Program-made: the position numbers and the translations under genes
Assembly (NCBI RefSeq): GCF_035621475.1
Contig: NZ_CP141799.1
Span: 2,096,501 to 2,160,500 of the forward strand
Direction: 5' to 3'
DNA length: 64,000 nucleotides
Source: Pseudomonas paeninsulae
Lineage (GTDB): Bacteria > Pseudomonadota > Gammaproteobacteria > Pseudomonadales > Pseudomonadaceae
The notes under the pieces: generated by a model
Told to the model about the DNA's origin: nothing
What the model saw: the letters and a program-made list of their open reading frames with translations, nothing else
Database searches by the model: none
Shown: positions 10,818-22,650 of the stretch, piece by piece
Numbering within the stretch: position 1 is the first letter of the stretch
Layout of the letters: every line of letters begins with the position of its first letter

Positions 10818-11426
10818 CTAACGACGGATAACACCGACACTTAAACCTTCGATAATTAGCTCCTGCTCTTCCAGGTTCACTTCAATGGGGGCGAACTCGG
10901 GATTTTCGGCAATCAACCAGACCTTGTTGCCTTCGCGCTTGAAGCGCTTGACCGTCACTTCGTCATCGATGCGGGCTACCACTATTTGCCCGTTGTGAGC
11001 TTCACGGGTGGTGTGCACGGCCAGCAGGTCCCCGTCGAGAATACCAATGTCCTTCATGCTCATGCCGCGCACGCGTAGCAGGTAGTCGGCCTTGGGGTGG
11101 AAAAACTCGGGGTTGATCCGGCATGAGTCTTCAATATTCTGCTGCGCTAGAATGGGTGCGCCGGCGGCGACGCGGCCGATCACGGGTAAGCCCTCTTCCG
11201 TGTTGTTCGGTTCGTAGCCAGGGATGCGAATGCCACGTGAGGCGCCGGGGGTCATTTCGATTGCCCCTTTGCGGGCCAGGGCCTTGAGGTGTTCTTCTGC
11301 GGCATTGGGTGACTTGAAACCAAGTGCCTGAGCGATTTCCGCCCGGGTTGGCGGATAGCCGTTGTCGTCAAGGCAGTGCTTGATGAAGGCGAGAATTTCA
11401 GCTTGGCGTGGCGTCAGTTTCAGCAT
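10818..11426 (-). CDS. lexA: SOS repressor LexA
   Basis: A 202-residue LexA with all functional residues. The N-terminal winged helix-turn-helix (about 1-65) includes [12 protein letters not shown] and [26 protein letters not shown]. The self-cleavage site is A88-G89 in VAAGAP. The catalytic dyad is S123 (RGMSMKD) and K160 ([10 protein letters not shown]). It represses SOS genes until RecA filaments stimulate its cleavage. Two LexA boxes sit immediately upstream, so it is autoregulated, and sulA follows on the same strand. It is transcribed divergently from psrA across a 258-nt gap. Confidence 0.97.
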   Translation of the reverse strand: MLKLTPRQAEILAFIKHCLDDNGYPPTRAEIAQALGFKSPNAAEEHLKALARKGAIEMTPGASRGIRIPGYEPNNTEEGLPVIGRVAAGAPILAQQNIEDSCRINPEFFHPKADYLLRVRGMSMKDIGILDGDLLAVHTTREAHNGQIVVARIDDEVTVKRFKREGNKVWLIAENPEFAPIEVNLEEQELIIEGLSVGVIRR

Positions 11427-11434
11427 GTTGGACT

Positions 11435-11469
11435 CTGTTTTTTTATACAGTGACTGGGATTATATACAG
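11435..11469 (-). promoter_or_regulatory. Two tandem LexA boxes
   Basis: Box 1 at 11435-11450 has the exact form CTGT-N8-ACAG. Box 2 at 11454-11469 is CTGG-N8-ACAG, one mismatch from consensus, with an AT-rich core. They are 3 nt apart and begin 8 nt before the lexA start codon, the usual autoregulatory arrangement. Confidence 0.9.
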
Positions 11470-11643
11470 TGATCGGGGGTTGGCAATCCTCCATTTTTCT
11501 TCTTGGCTTAAATGCGCTGCTTGTTGTTTGATCCGCTCTGCGGGTTACTTGCTGAACTGACGAGCACATCAGCTGTTGTTTGCTGCTGATCCATGACTGT
11601 CCGGCCATATAATGGCTTGCGTGACTTGACAAGATGGTGGGTC

Positions 11644-11670
11644 GAAACGTATGTTTCAAACAAGTGTTTG
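11644..11670 (+). promoter_or_regulatory. Two overlapping PsrA operators
   Basis: GAAAC-GTAT-GTTTC (11644-11657) and CAAAC-AAGT-GTTTG (11657-11670) both fit the published PsrA consensus (C/G)AAAC-N2-4-GTTT(G/C) exactly and share one base. They end 14 nt before the psrA ATG, which implies tight autoregulation. Confidence 0.85.
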
Positions 11671-11684
11671 TCAGGTAGGTAGTC

Positions 11685-12392
11685 ATGGCTCAGTCGGAAA
11701 CCGTTGAACGCATTCTCGATGCAGCGGAGCAGTTGTTCGCAGAAAAAGGTTTCGCGGAAACTTCATTACGGCTGATCACCAGCAAGGCTGGAGTCAACCT
11801 GGCAGCGGTGAACTATCATTTTGGTTCCAAAAAAGCGCTGATCCAGGCCGTGTTCTCGCGCTTTCTCGGTCCTTTCTGCAGCAGCCTCGAGCGCGAGCTG
11901 GACCGTCGCCAGGCCAAGCAGGAAGTGAAGGTCAGTCTTGAGGAATTACTCGAGTTGTTGGTGGATCAGGCGCTGGCCGTGAAACCGCGTAGTGGCAACG
12001 ACTTGTCGATATTCATGCGTCTGTTGGGTTTGGCCTTCAGCCAGAGCCAGGGTCACCTGCGCAAATACCTGGAAGAGGTGTATGGCAAAGTCTTCCGCCA
12101 TTACATGCTCCTGGTGCATGAAGCCGCACCGCGTCTCCCTCCGCTTGAGTTGTTCTGGCGCGTGCATTTCATGCTCGGCGCTGCGGCATTCAGCATGTCC
12201 GGGATCAAGGCATTGCGCGCCATGGCCGAGACCGACTTCGGGGTGAGCACCTCGATCGAGCAGGTCATGCGCATGATGGTGCCATTCCTGGCGGCTGGCA
12301 TGCGTTCGGAAAGCGGTGTGAGCGATGAGGTTCTGGCCGCTGCTCAACTCAAACCGCGCGTCAAGAGCGCTGGCCTACCCGCCAAGGTTTGA
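11685..12392 (+). CDS. psrA: TetR-family regulator PsrA
   Basis: A 235-residue TetR-type regulator. The N-terminal helix-turn-helix reads ILDAAEQLFAEKGFAETSLRLITSKAGVNLAAVNYHFG in sense (motifs AEQLFAEKGF and VNYHFGSKKAL). In P. aeruginosa PsrA senses long-chain fatty acids, represses beta-oxidation genes including fadBA and activates rpoS. The identification rests on three lines: position divergent from lexA, sequence, and two perfect PsrA operators directly upstream. Its start codon lies just after the operators, so bound PsrA would block its own promoter. The YkuD gene follows after 48 nt. Confidence 0.93.
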   Translation: MAQSETVERILDAAEQLFAEKGFAETSLRLITSKAGVNLAAVNYHFGSKKALIQAVFSRFLGPFCSSLERELDRRQAKQEVKVSLEELLELLVDQALAVKPRSGNDLSIFMRLLGLAFSQSQGHLRKYLEEVYGKVFRHYMLLVHEAAPRLPPLELFWRVHFMLGAAAFSMSGIKALRAMAETDFGVSTSIEQVMRMMVPFLAAGMRSESGVSDEVLAAAQLKPRVKSAGLPAKV

Positions 12393-12440
12393 TGTCGCGC
12401 TTGTGGGCTTGGCCAGCCCGATCCGCTAAGCTAGTCGCCC

Positions 12441-12962
12441 ATGCGCGACCTCGACTTTCTACATCTCTCTCTCGCTGATCAGTGCCTGTACGGTTTTGCC
12501 GACGGGCAGTTGATATTGCGCCTGCCTGTGTCTACCGCCCTCAATGGTCCGGGCGAGCTGAATGGCTCCGGCTGCACGCCGCGTGGATTGCATCGAGTGC
12601 GGGCGAAGATCGGCGAAGGCTTGCCGCTGAGGGCGGTATTGCGGGGCCGGCGCTGGACGGGCGAGGTCTGGTCGCCGGCTCTGGCTGCGCAATTTCCCGG
12701 GCGCGACTGGATTCTCACGCGAATCATCTGGCTCAGTGGTTGTGAGGTGGGGCGCAATCGACTAGGGGAGGTCGATACCTTCCGCCGCTATATCTATTTG
12801 CACGGTACGCCGGACACTGAGCCCATGGGCGTGCCGCGCTCCCACGGCTGCGTGCGGCTACGCAATGCCGATCTGCTGTCGCTGTTCCCGCTCGTCCCTG
12901 TGCAATGTGCCGTGCAGATCGACGAGGCGGCCTGTCCGCTCTGGGCGGCGGCGTCACTTTAG
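12441..12962 (+). CDS. YkuD-fold L,D-transpeptidase/carboxypeptidase without signal peptide
   Basis: A 173-residue protein made almost entirely of a YkuD domain. The catalytic motif is HGTPDTEPMG...SHGCVRLRN with H135 and nucleophilic C137. Secreted L,D-transpeptidases carry an export signal, but here the N-terminus MRDLDFLHLSLADQCLYGF is not hydrophobic enough for one, so a cytoplasmic location is inferred. The gene sits 13 nt upstream of nagZ, a cytoplasmic peptidoglycan-recycling enzyme. From memory, a cytoplasmic YkuD protein of Acinetobacter (ElsL/LdtK) is an L,D-carboxypeptidase that trims recycled tetrapeptides; this gene is a good candidate for that role. No clear ribosome site precedes the ATG at 12441. 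Confidence 0.8.
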   Translation: MRDLDFLHLSLADQCLYGFADGQLILRLPVSTALNGPGELNGSGCTPRGLHRVRAKIGEGLPLRAVLRGRRWTGEVWSPALAAQFPGRDWILTRIIWLSGCEVGRNRLGEVDTFRRYIYLHGTPDTEPMGVPRSHGCVRLRNADLLSLFPLVPVQCAVQIDEAACPLWAAASL

Positions 12963-12975
12963 TTAAGGATTATTT

Positions 12976-14734
<1,759 letters not shown>

Positions 14735-14751
14735 GCATTTTGACTGTGAAT

Positions 14752-14780
14752 AAAAGGGTCGCTATCGCGGCCCTTTTTTT
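14752..14780 (+). terminator. Intrinsic terminator
   Basis: An 11-bp stem (AAAAGGGTCGC / GCGGCCCTTTT, one G-T pair) with a TATC loop and a seven-T tail follows the phosphorylase gene. It may also serve the convergent gene at 14808. Confidence 0.85.
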
Positions 14781-14807
14781 GTGCAGGCAAGACGCCATGC
14801 GTACCGT

Positions 14808-15347
14808 TTAAAGCGGGTTGATGCGCACCAGCAGGCCGAGGCTGCCGTGATCGAGGTAGGTCAGTTCGCCGCTTTGCAGGCGCGCGCTGTGCTTGATCAG
14901 TTCGCTGCTGCTAAGCAGGCCGCTACCATCGAAGCGGTTGACCCACAGCTTGGCGTCCAGGTCGATAAGGCGATCCTGCTTGAGATTCAGGGTGCCTTCT
15001 ACCGGAAAATGGCCGAATTGTTCAGTGCCTGTGCTCAGCGCCACTCTGGTGGGGCTGGCGCCGATGCTCTGCGCCCAGGCTTTGTGCAGTAGCACGTTAT
15101 AGCCGTTCGCCGGGGTGAGTTTGCCCGCTTCATTATTCAGCGAGGTGGCGCGCTCCTGGTTGGGGTCGATTGGCAATGCGCCTTGTGCCCAATCGTCGGG
15201 GGCGGGGCGGGCGGCGGCTAGTTGCTGCGTTGTTTGCCGGAAGACGATGATTTCAACCTGAAACAGGGTCTCGGCTAAGGCGGCAGTGCTGCTCAGTAGC
15301 GAGAACAGGATAAGCGGCAGCAAAGCCAGGGTGCGGAGTGCGCGCAT
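14808..15347 (-). CDS. CsiV-family periplasmic protein
   Basis: A 179-residue protein with a clear Sec signal peptide (MRALRTLALLPLILFSLLSSTAALA, cleavage after about residue 25). The mature part starts ETLFQVEIIVFRQ, the hallmark beta strand of the CsiV family (PF10972). Members are periplasmic; CsiV was named in Shewanella as a partner of the inhibitory factor CsiV/RNA-type cell-division arrest system, but its activity in Pseudomonas is unknown. It lies 10 nt downstream of mfd on the same strand, so the two are probably cotranscribed (PA3003/PA3002 order). Confidence 0.8.
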   Translation of the reverse strand: MRALRTLALLPLILFSLLSSTAALAETLFQVEIIVFRQTTQQLAAARPAPDDWAQGALPIDPNQERATSLNNEAGKLTPANGYNVLLHKAWAQSIGASPTRVALSTGTEQFGHFPVEGTLNLKQDRLIDLDAKLWVNRFDGSGLLSSSELIKHSARLQSGELTYLDHGSLGLLVRINPL

Positions 15348-15357
15348 GGGTCAGTCC

Positions 15358-18300
15358 TTACGCAGAGGGAGTCAGGCGCTCGAACAGCGCTTCCAGGGTA
15401 TTAAATCGATGTTCCGGCTGCTCCATCGGCACCTGGAATTTGAACATTGTGGCGCCTTCGAACTTGTAGCGAGCCGGCGCGCCCTGGATCAGTTTGATCA
15501 AGGTCAGCGGATCGACGCAGGTGTCGGCGGCGAATTCGATGCGACCGCCTTGCGGGCCGGCGTCGACCTTTTTGATCCCGAGCTTTTCCGCCTGCAATTT
15601 CAGCAGGGTCAGGCGCACCAGGTTCTTGGTTGGTTCCGGCAGCAGGCCGAAGCGGTCGATCATCTCCACCTGCAGCTCTTTCAGGCCGTCTTCGTCGGCG
15701 GCCGAAGCGATGCGTTTGTAGAGGATCAGCCGGGCATGCACGTCCGGCAGGTAGTTTTCCGGGATTAGCGCCGCTACCCGCAAGTTGATTTCCGGGCCGC
15801 CACCCAGCGGTTGTTCGAGGTTGGGTTGTTCGCCCTTGCGGATCGCTTTGACCGCGCGCTCGAGCATTTCCATGTACAGGGTAAAGCCGACTGCCTGGAT
15901 CTGCCCGCTCTGGCCGTCGCCGAGCAGCTCGCCGGCACCGCGGATTTCCAGGTCGTGGGTGGCCAGGAGGAAACCGGCGCCCAGGTCCTGGGCGCCGGAG
16001 ATCGCCTCGAGACGCTTCTGCGCGTCGACGGTCATCTGCTTGCGCGGTGGCGTCAGCAGGTAGGCGTAAGCCTGGTGGTGGCTGCGCCCGACCCGGCCGC
16101 GTAGCTGGTGTAACTGGGCCAGGCCGAACTTGTCGGCGCGCTCGATGATGATGGTGTTGGCGCTGGGCACGTCGATGCCAGTCTCGATGATGGTCGAGGC
16201 GATCAGCACGTTGAAGCGCTTATGGTAGAAGTCGCCCATCACCTGTTCCAGCTCGCGCTCGCGCATCTGCCCGTGGCCGATGCCGATACGCGCCTCCGGC
16301 ACCAGTTCGGCAAGGTCGGCCGCGCATTTCTCGATGGTTTTCACATCGTTGTGCAGGTAATAGACCTGACCGCCACGCAGCAGTTCGCGCAGCAGTGCTT
16401 CCTTGATGGTCGGCTTGTTCTGCTCCATGACGAAGGTGCGCACCGACAACCGGCGCGCTGGCGGGGTGGCGATGATCGACAGGTCGCGCATGCCCGCCAC
16501 CGCCATGTTCAGGGTGCGCGGGATCGGCGTGGCGGTGAGGGTGAGGATATCCACTTCGCTGCGCAGGGCCTTGAGCTGTTCCTTCTGGCGCACGCCGAAA
16601 CGGTGTTCCTCGTCGATGATGACCAGGCCCAGATTGTTGAATTTGACGTCACCCTGCAGCAGCTTGTGGGTGCCGATGACGATGTCGACTTTGCCCTCGG
16701 TCAGTTGCTGCATGGCCGCAGCGATTTCCTTGGCGCTCTTGAAGCGACTCATCACCTCGACATTCACCGGCCAGTCGGCGAAGCGGTCGCGAAAGCTGTT
16801 GTAGTGCTGCTGGGCGAGCAAGGTGGTGGGCACCAGCACGGCGACCTGGCGACCGCTGTGCACGGCAATAAAGGCGGCGCGCATGGCCACTTCGGTCTTG
16901 CCGAAGCCGACGTCGCCGCAGATCAGGCGATCCATCGGCTTGGCGGTGAGCATGTCGTCGCGCACCGCATCGATGGCGGTTTGCTGATCCGGGGTTTCCT
17001 CGAAGGGGAAGCCGGCGCTGAAGGTTGCGTAATCGAGCTGTGGGTCGGCGAAGGCGTACCCTTCGCGGGCGGCACGGCGGGCATAGATGTCGAGCAGTTC
17101 GGCCGCCACGTCGCGCACTTGTTCGGCGGCCTTGCGTTTGGCTTTCTGCCAGATTTCCGAGCCGAGGCGGTGCAACGGGGCCAGGGCGTCGTCGCTGCCG
17201 GTGTAGCGGGCGATCAGGTGCAGGCTGGCGACCGGCACATAGAGTTTGGCTTCCTCGGCGTACATCAGCGCGAGGAACTCGGCAGCCTGGCCGTCGATCT
17301 CCAGGGTGACCAGGCCCAGGTAGCGGCCGACGCCGTGATCGATATGCACCACGGGCGCACCTTCGCGCAGTTCGGCGAGGTTCTTGATCACATTGTCGCC
17401 GCCGTCACGCGACTTCTCGCGGCGGCGGCGTTGCATCACCCGTTGGCCGAACAGCGGGCTTTCGGCGATCAGGGCCAGGTCGTCGAGCAGCAGGCCGTCG
17501 TCGAGCGGGGCGATGGTGATACCCAGGCGCTCCTTGCCGGCCGTGAACTCCGGCCAGTTGGCCACTTCCCTGGGCTTTAGCTTGAGGCGGGCGAGCAGTT
17601 CCAGTAGCACTTCGCGGCGCCCGGCGGACTCGGCGCAGAACAGTATGCGGCCTGGGTAGTCTTCGATAAAGCGGCGCAGAGCGGCCAGTGGTTCGCTGGC
17701 CTTGGCCTGGATCGCCAAGTCGGGCAGGGGCTGCGCATTGAAGCGCTGGCGGCCAACGCCGGGTTCGATGTCCTCCTGGCTGATGACGACCCGTGGCCAG
17801 TCTTTCAGGCGGGCGAAGCAGTCTTCCACCGGCAGGAAGATGTCGGCTGGCGGCAGCAGCGGGCGCTCGGGATCGACCCGGCGCTCGTCATAACGATTGC
17901 GTGCGTCGCTCCAGAAGTGCTCGGCGGCTTTTTCCACCCCAGGCAGGGAAAATACCTGGGTGTCCTGTGGCAGGTAGTCGAACAGGGTCGCGGTTTCTTC
18001 GAAAAACAGTGGCAGGTAGTACTCGATGCCGGCCGGTGTGATGCCGGTGGACAGGTCCTGGTAGATCGGGCAGCGGCGGAAATCCACGTCGAAACGTTCG
18101 CGAAAGCGTCCGCGGAAATCGCTGACGGCCTTTTTCTCCAGGGGGAATTCGCGGGCCGGCAGCAGCTTGATCGACTCGACCTTGTCGATCGAACGTTGGG
18201 TTTCTGGATCGAAGGTGCGCAGGGTTTCGATCTCATCGTCGAACAGGTCGATGCGAAACGGCTGGTCACTGCCCATCGGGAACAGATCGATCAGGGCGCC

Positions 18301-18810
18301 ACGCACGGCGAATTCGCCGTGTTCGTAGACCGTGTCGACGCAGCGGTAGCCTGCCGCTTCCAGGCGGGTGCGCATGTCGTTGACGTCGAGTTTCTGGCCG
18401 GCGTCCAGCACTAGGCTGCTGCCGAGCAGAAAACGCTTGGGGGCCAGGCGATGTAGGGCGGTGGTGATAGGCACTACCAGGACGCCATGTTTCAGTCCTG
18501 GCAGGCGATAGAGCGCGGAAATTCGCTGGGAAATGATGTCCTGGTGCGGTGAAAACAGGTCGTAGGGCAGGGTTTCCCAGTCGGGGAAGTGCAGCACCGG
18601 CAACTCCGGGGCGAAGAAACTCAGCTCCTGCTGCAGGCGTTCGGCGTTCTGGCTGTCGGCGGTCAGCAGCAGAGTAAAGCGTTTGGCGGCGCTGGCGGCT
18701 TCGGCAATCGCCAGGCTCAAGGCAGCGCCGGGCAGGTTGCCCCAGTGCTGTTTTCCGGCGGTGGCGGGCAGGGACGGTAGGCGCATTATGGACACGGGCG
18801 GTACAGGCAC
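15358..18810 (-). CDS. mfd: Transcription-repair coupling factor Mfd
   Basis: An 1150-residue DNA translocase that displaces stalled RNA polymerase and recruits UvrA. The N-terminal UvrB-like module has FAPELPVLHFPDWETLPYD. The RNA-polymerase interaction (CarD-like) domain lies around 470-540 (VVHIDHGVGRYLGL). The SF2 helicase core has Walker A CGDVGFGKTEVAMRAAF with K638 and the DEEH box in IIDEEHRFGVRQKE near 733. The C-terminal TRCF domain follows. The first in-frame ATG is taken; an alternative ATG at 18786 (MRLPSLPATAG) would give a product eight residues shorter, closer to the conserved N-terminus. It is divergent from the gap-like gene. Confidence 0.96.
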   Translation of the reverse strand: MPVPPVSIMRLPSLPATAGKQHWGNLPGAALSLAIAEAASAAKRFTLLLTADSQNAERLQQELSFFAPELPVLHFPDWETLPYDLFSPHQDIISQRISALYRLPGLKHGVLVVPITTALHRLAPKRFLLGSSLVLDAGQKLDVNDMRTRLEAAGYRCVDTVYEHGEFAVRGALIDLFPMGSDQPFRIDLFDDEIETLRTFDPETQRSIDKVESIKLLPAREFPLEKKAVSDFRGRFRERFDVDFRRCPIYQDLSTGITPAGIEYYLPLFFEETATLFDYLPQDTQVFSLPGVEKAAEHFWSDARNRYDERRVDPERPLLPPADIFLPVEDCFARLKDWPRVVISQEDIEPGVGRQRFNAQPLPDLAIQAKASEPLAALRRFIEDYPGRILFCAESAGRREVLLELLARLKLKPREVANWPEFTAGKERLGITIAPLDDGLLLDDLALIAESPLFGQRVMQRRRREKSRDGGDNVIKNLAELREGAPVVHIDHGVGRYLGLVTLEIDGQAAEFLALMYAEEAKLYVPVASLHLIARYTGSDDALAPLHRLGSEIWQKAKRKAAEQVRDVAAELLDIYARRAAREGYAFADPQLDYATFSAGFPFEETPDQQTAIDAVRDDMLTAKPMDRLICGDVGFGKTEVAMRAAFIAVHSGRQVAVLVPTTLLAQQHYNSFRDRFADWPVNVEVMSRFKSAKEIAAAMQQLTEGKVDIVIGTHKLLQGDVKFNNLGLVIIDEEHRFGVRQKEQLKALRSEVDILTLTATPIPRTLNMAVAGMRDLSIIATPPARRLSVRTFVMEQNKPTIKEALLRELLRGGQVYYLHNDVKTIEKCAADLAELVPEARIGIGHGQMRERELEQVMGDFYHKRFNVLIASTIIETGIDVPSANTIIIERADKFGLAQLHQLRGRVGRSHHQAYAYLLTPPRKQMTVDAQKRLEAISGAQDLGAGFLLATHDLEIRGAGELLGDGQSGQIQAVGFTLYMEMLERAVKAIRKGEQPNLEQPLGGGPEINLRVAALIPENYLPDVHARLILYKRIASAADEDGLKELQVEMIDRFGLLPEPTKNLVRLTLLKLQAEKLGIKKVDAGPQGGRIEFAADTCVDPLTLIKLIQGAPARYKFEGATMFKFQVPMEQPEHRFNTLEALFERLTPSA

Positions 18811-18892
18811 GGGCGGCTCACGGTCATGGCGACATGGCCCGCGATTGTAACTATCCGCGCTAGTTGCTGTCAGTGTTTCGTCCGTTGCAGAT

Positions 18893-18920
18893 TGCCGGCG
18901 TTTGTCTACGCCGTCATAAT
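18893..18920 (+). promoter_or_regulatory. Probable promoter of the gap-like gene
   Basis: TTGCCG (18893-18898) and CATAAT (18915-18920) with a 16-nt spacer lie in the mfd/gap divergent region and would start transcription near 18927. Confidence 0.4.
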
Positions 18921-18944
18921 GTAGCCCCTTTTTTCAGCCCCTAC

Positions 18945-20411
18945 ATGTGGAAGGTACTGCCCGTGAATCAGAATCCCGACCAGTGTCTCGGTGAGTGGAT
19001 CGATCGAGAAGCCCTCGCAGAAGCGATGATTCCCTTGATTGGCCAGCTCTACCGCAACAACAACGTAGTCACCTCGATCTACGGTCGTAGCCTGATCAAC
19101 CGTTCGGTCATTCAGATTCTCAAAGCCCACCGCTACGCACGCCACCGTCTGGATGGCGATGCCGAGCTGTCAGTGCATGACACTTTCCCGATGCTCAAGA
19201 CCATGAGCGAACTCAAGTTGGGCGCCGCTTCCGTGGATTTAGGCCGCATGGTGGCCAAGTACCTGGACGCGGCCAATGGCCGCAGCATCGAGCAGTTCGT
19301 GCGTGACGAACTGGAGCCGGTAGCCGGTCAGCAGAATGTCGTGGCCCGCAAGGGCACCGACGTGGTGCTCTACGGTTTCGGTCGTATCGGTCGTCTGCTG
19401 GCACGCATCCTGATTGAGAAAACCGGTGGCGGTGATGGCCTGCGTCTGCGGGCGATTGTCGTGCGCAGGGGCGCTGATAACGATTTGGACAAGCGCGCCA
19501 GTCTGCTGCGTCGTGACTCCGTTCACGGTCCGTTTGACGGCACCATCGTCATCGACGAGGAAAACAACACCATCACCGCCAATGGCAACCTGATTCAGGT
19601 GATCTACGCCAAGTCACCAAGCGAGGTGGATTACACCCAGTACGGTATCGACAACGCGCTGCTGGTGGATAACACCGGTGTGTGGCGTGACGCCGAGGGC
19701 CTGAGCCAGCATCTGGCCTGCCCTGGCATCGATCGCGTGGTGCTGACCGCGCCGGGCAAGGGCGCGTTGAAGAACATCGTGCATGGCATCAACCATGGCG
19801 ACATCACGGCTGACGACAAGATCGTTTCTGCGGCCTCCTGCACCACCAATGCCATCGTGCCGGTGCTCAAGGCGGTGAATGATAAGTACGGCATCATCAA
19901 TGGTCATGTCGAAACCGTGCATTCGTACACCAACGACCAGAACCTGATCGACAACTTCCACAAGGGCAGTCGTCGTGGTCGTAGTGCCGCGCTGAACATG
20001 GTGATCACCGAGACCGGTGCCGCCACTGCGGCTGCCAAGGCGCTGCCAGTACTCAAGGGCAAGTTGACCGGGAATGCCATTCGCGTACCGACGCCGAACG
20101 TGTCCATGGCCATCCTCAACCTGAACTTGGAAAAGCCCGCGACCCGTGAAGAGATGAACGAGTACCTGCGCTACATGGCGCTGCACTCGGATCTGCACAA
20201 GCAGATCGACTTCGTCAATTCCCAGGAGGTGGTCTCCACCGACTTCGTCGGCTCGCGTCACGCCGGTGTGGTGGATGCGGAGGCGACCATCTGCAATGAC
20301 AATCGCGTTGTCCTGTACGTTTGGTACGACAATGAGTTCGGCTATAGCTGCCAGGTAGTTCGCGTGATGGAAGACATGGCTGGGGTCAACCCGCCGGCTT
20401 TTCCGCGCTAA
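18945..20411 (+). CDS. Glyceraldehyde-3-phosphate dehydrogenase-like protein, long form
   Basis: A 488-residue protein with a full GAPDH domain preceded by an extension of about 125 residues. The NAD-binding motif VVLYGFGRIGRLLARIL is followed by the catalytic SAASCTTNAIVP with C299 and the C-terminal VWYDNEFGYSCQVV. Classical GapA is about 330 residues; the helical N-terminal block is typical of this Pseudomonas paralogue (PA3001 type), whose physiological direction (gluconeogenic or other) is not evident. The ATG at 18945 (MWKVLPVNQ) is conserved in relatives, but GTG at 18963 has the better ribosome site (GGAAGG), so the true start may be there. A terminator follows at 20431. Confidence 0.92.
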   Translation: MWKVLPVNQNPDQCLGEWIDREALAEAMIPLIGQLYRNNNVVTSIYGRSLINRSVIQILKAHRYARHRLDGDAELSVHDTFPMLKTMSELKLGAASVDLGRMVAKYLDAANGRSIEQFVRDELEPVAGQQNVVARKGTDVVLYGFGRIGRLLARILIEKTGGGDGLRLRAIVVRRGADNDLDKRASLLRRDSVHGPFDGTIVIDEENNTITANGNLIQVIYAKSPSEVDYTQYGIDNALLVDNTGVWRDAEGLSQHLACPGIDRVVLTAPGKGALKNIVHGINHGDITADDKIVSAASCTTNAIVPVLKAVNDKYGIINGHVETVHSYTNDQNLIDNFHKGSRRGRSAALNMVITETGAATAAAKALPVLKGKLTGNAIRVPTPNVSMAILNLNLEKPATREEMNEYLRYMALHSDLHKQIDFVNSQEVVSTDFVGSRHAGVVDAEATICNDNRVVLYVWYDNEFGYSCQVVRVMEDMAGVNPPAFPR

Positions 20412-20430
20412 GCGCTAGCGGTAATTGAAG

Positions 20431-20461
20431 AAAAAACGGGAGCCTTGGCTCCCGTTTTTTT
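20431..20461. terminator. Bidirectional intrinsic terminator
   Basis: A near-perfect palindrome (AAAAAACGGGAGCC / GGCTCCCGTTTTTT) sits between the gap-like gene and the convergent chalcone-isomerase-like gene, with T-runs on both strands. Confidence 0.9.
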
Positions 20462-20476
20462 ATTCAGGCTTGTCGG

Positions 20477-21037
20477 TTAGTCGCTGAGCAGGTTGCTGCG
20501 CAGGCTATCCGAGAGCCCGTTGGGCGCCAGCCAGATGCCCAAGTAGGCGCTGGCCAGTTCCGGGTTGCTGCTGGCAAAGGCGGTTTTGCCGTTGCGATCC
20601 AGGCTCAGGCCACTGTCAGCGCTGTAATTGAGGGCGTAGCGGTCGCCTGGATTGATGTCCAGGAAATTGGCGTGCAAGGCATTCAATTCATTGCGCAGGC
20701 GCGCGAGCGTAGCCTGGTCATGTTGTCTTCTCAGTGTGGTCCAGGCGGCCTCGATCACGTCGCTGCGCAGGATTTTGCGGAAGTAATAGAGTTCCAGGCG
20801 AATGCTGCGTTGACGGTCAAGGGCCTGGGCTGCACTGACATTGGGTTCTGCATAGAGGGCGGCGGCGTAGACGTCGACCCACAGGTAGCGCAGAACGCTT
20901 TGGTTTTTGCGCTCCAGGCTGGCTCGCTCCAGGGTTGTATGTGGGGCGAAATCCGCTTGGCGCAAGCGCTCGTCAGAACTGGCAAGCAGGGTGGGGCTGA
21001 GCAGGAGCAAGGCGGCGATGAGCAATAGTCGGCGCAT
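20477..21037 (-). CDS. Chalcone-isomerase-fold periplasmic protein
   Basis: A 186-residue protein with an N-terminal signal peptide (MRRLLLIAALLLLSPTLLAS). The motifs LRYLWVDVYAAALYAEP and IRLELYYFRKILRSDVIEAAW are characteristic of the bacterial chalcone isomerase-like family (Chalcone_3 type). These share the fold of plant chalcone isomerases and fatty-acid-binding proteins; bacterial members are of unknown function and a flavonoid substrate is unlikely. The ATG at 21037 is chosen over two upstream in-frame starts because AGGA lies about 9 nt upstream and it begins the signal peptide. In P. aeruginosa a different gene (aroP1) occupies this place, so this is a lineage-specific neighbour of nqr. 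Confidence 0.8.
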   Translation of the reverse strand: MRRLLLIAALLLLSPTLLASSDERLRQADFAPHTTLERASLERKNQSVLRYLWVDVYAAALYAEPNVSAAQALDRQRSIRLELYYFRKILRSDVIEAAWTTLRRQHDQATLARLRNELNALHANFLDINPGDRYALNYSADSGLSLDRNGKTAFASSNPELASAYLGIWLAPNGLSDSLRSNLLSD

Positions 21038-21066
21038 GGTGAGCATCCTTGGGGCGCGATGTTTGA

Positions 21067-22647
<1,581 letters not shown>

Positions 22648-22650
22648 CCC

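Noticed and set aside
16222..17580. A 452-residue frame antisense to mfd
   Set aside because: It is opposite the Mfd helicase core; composition is unlike a protein and there is no ribosome site.
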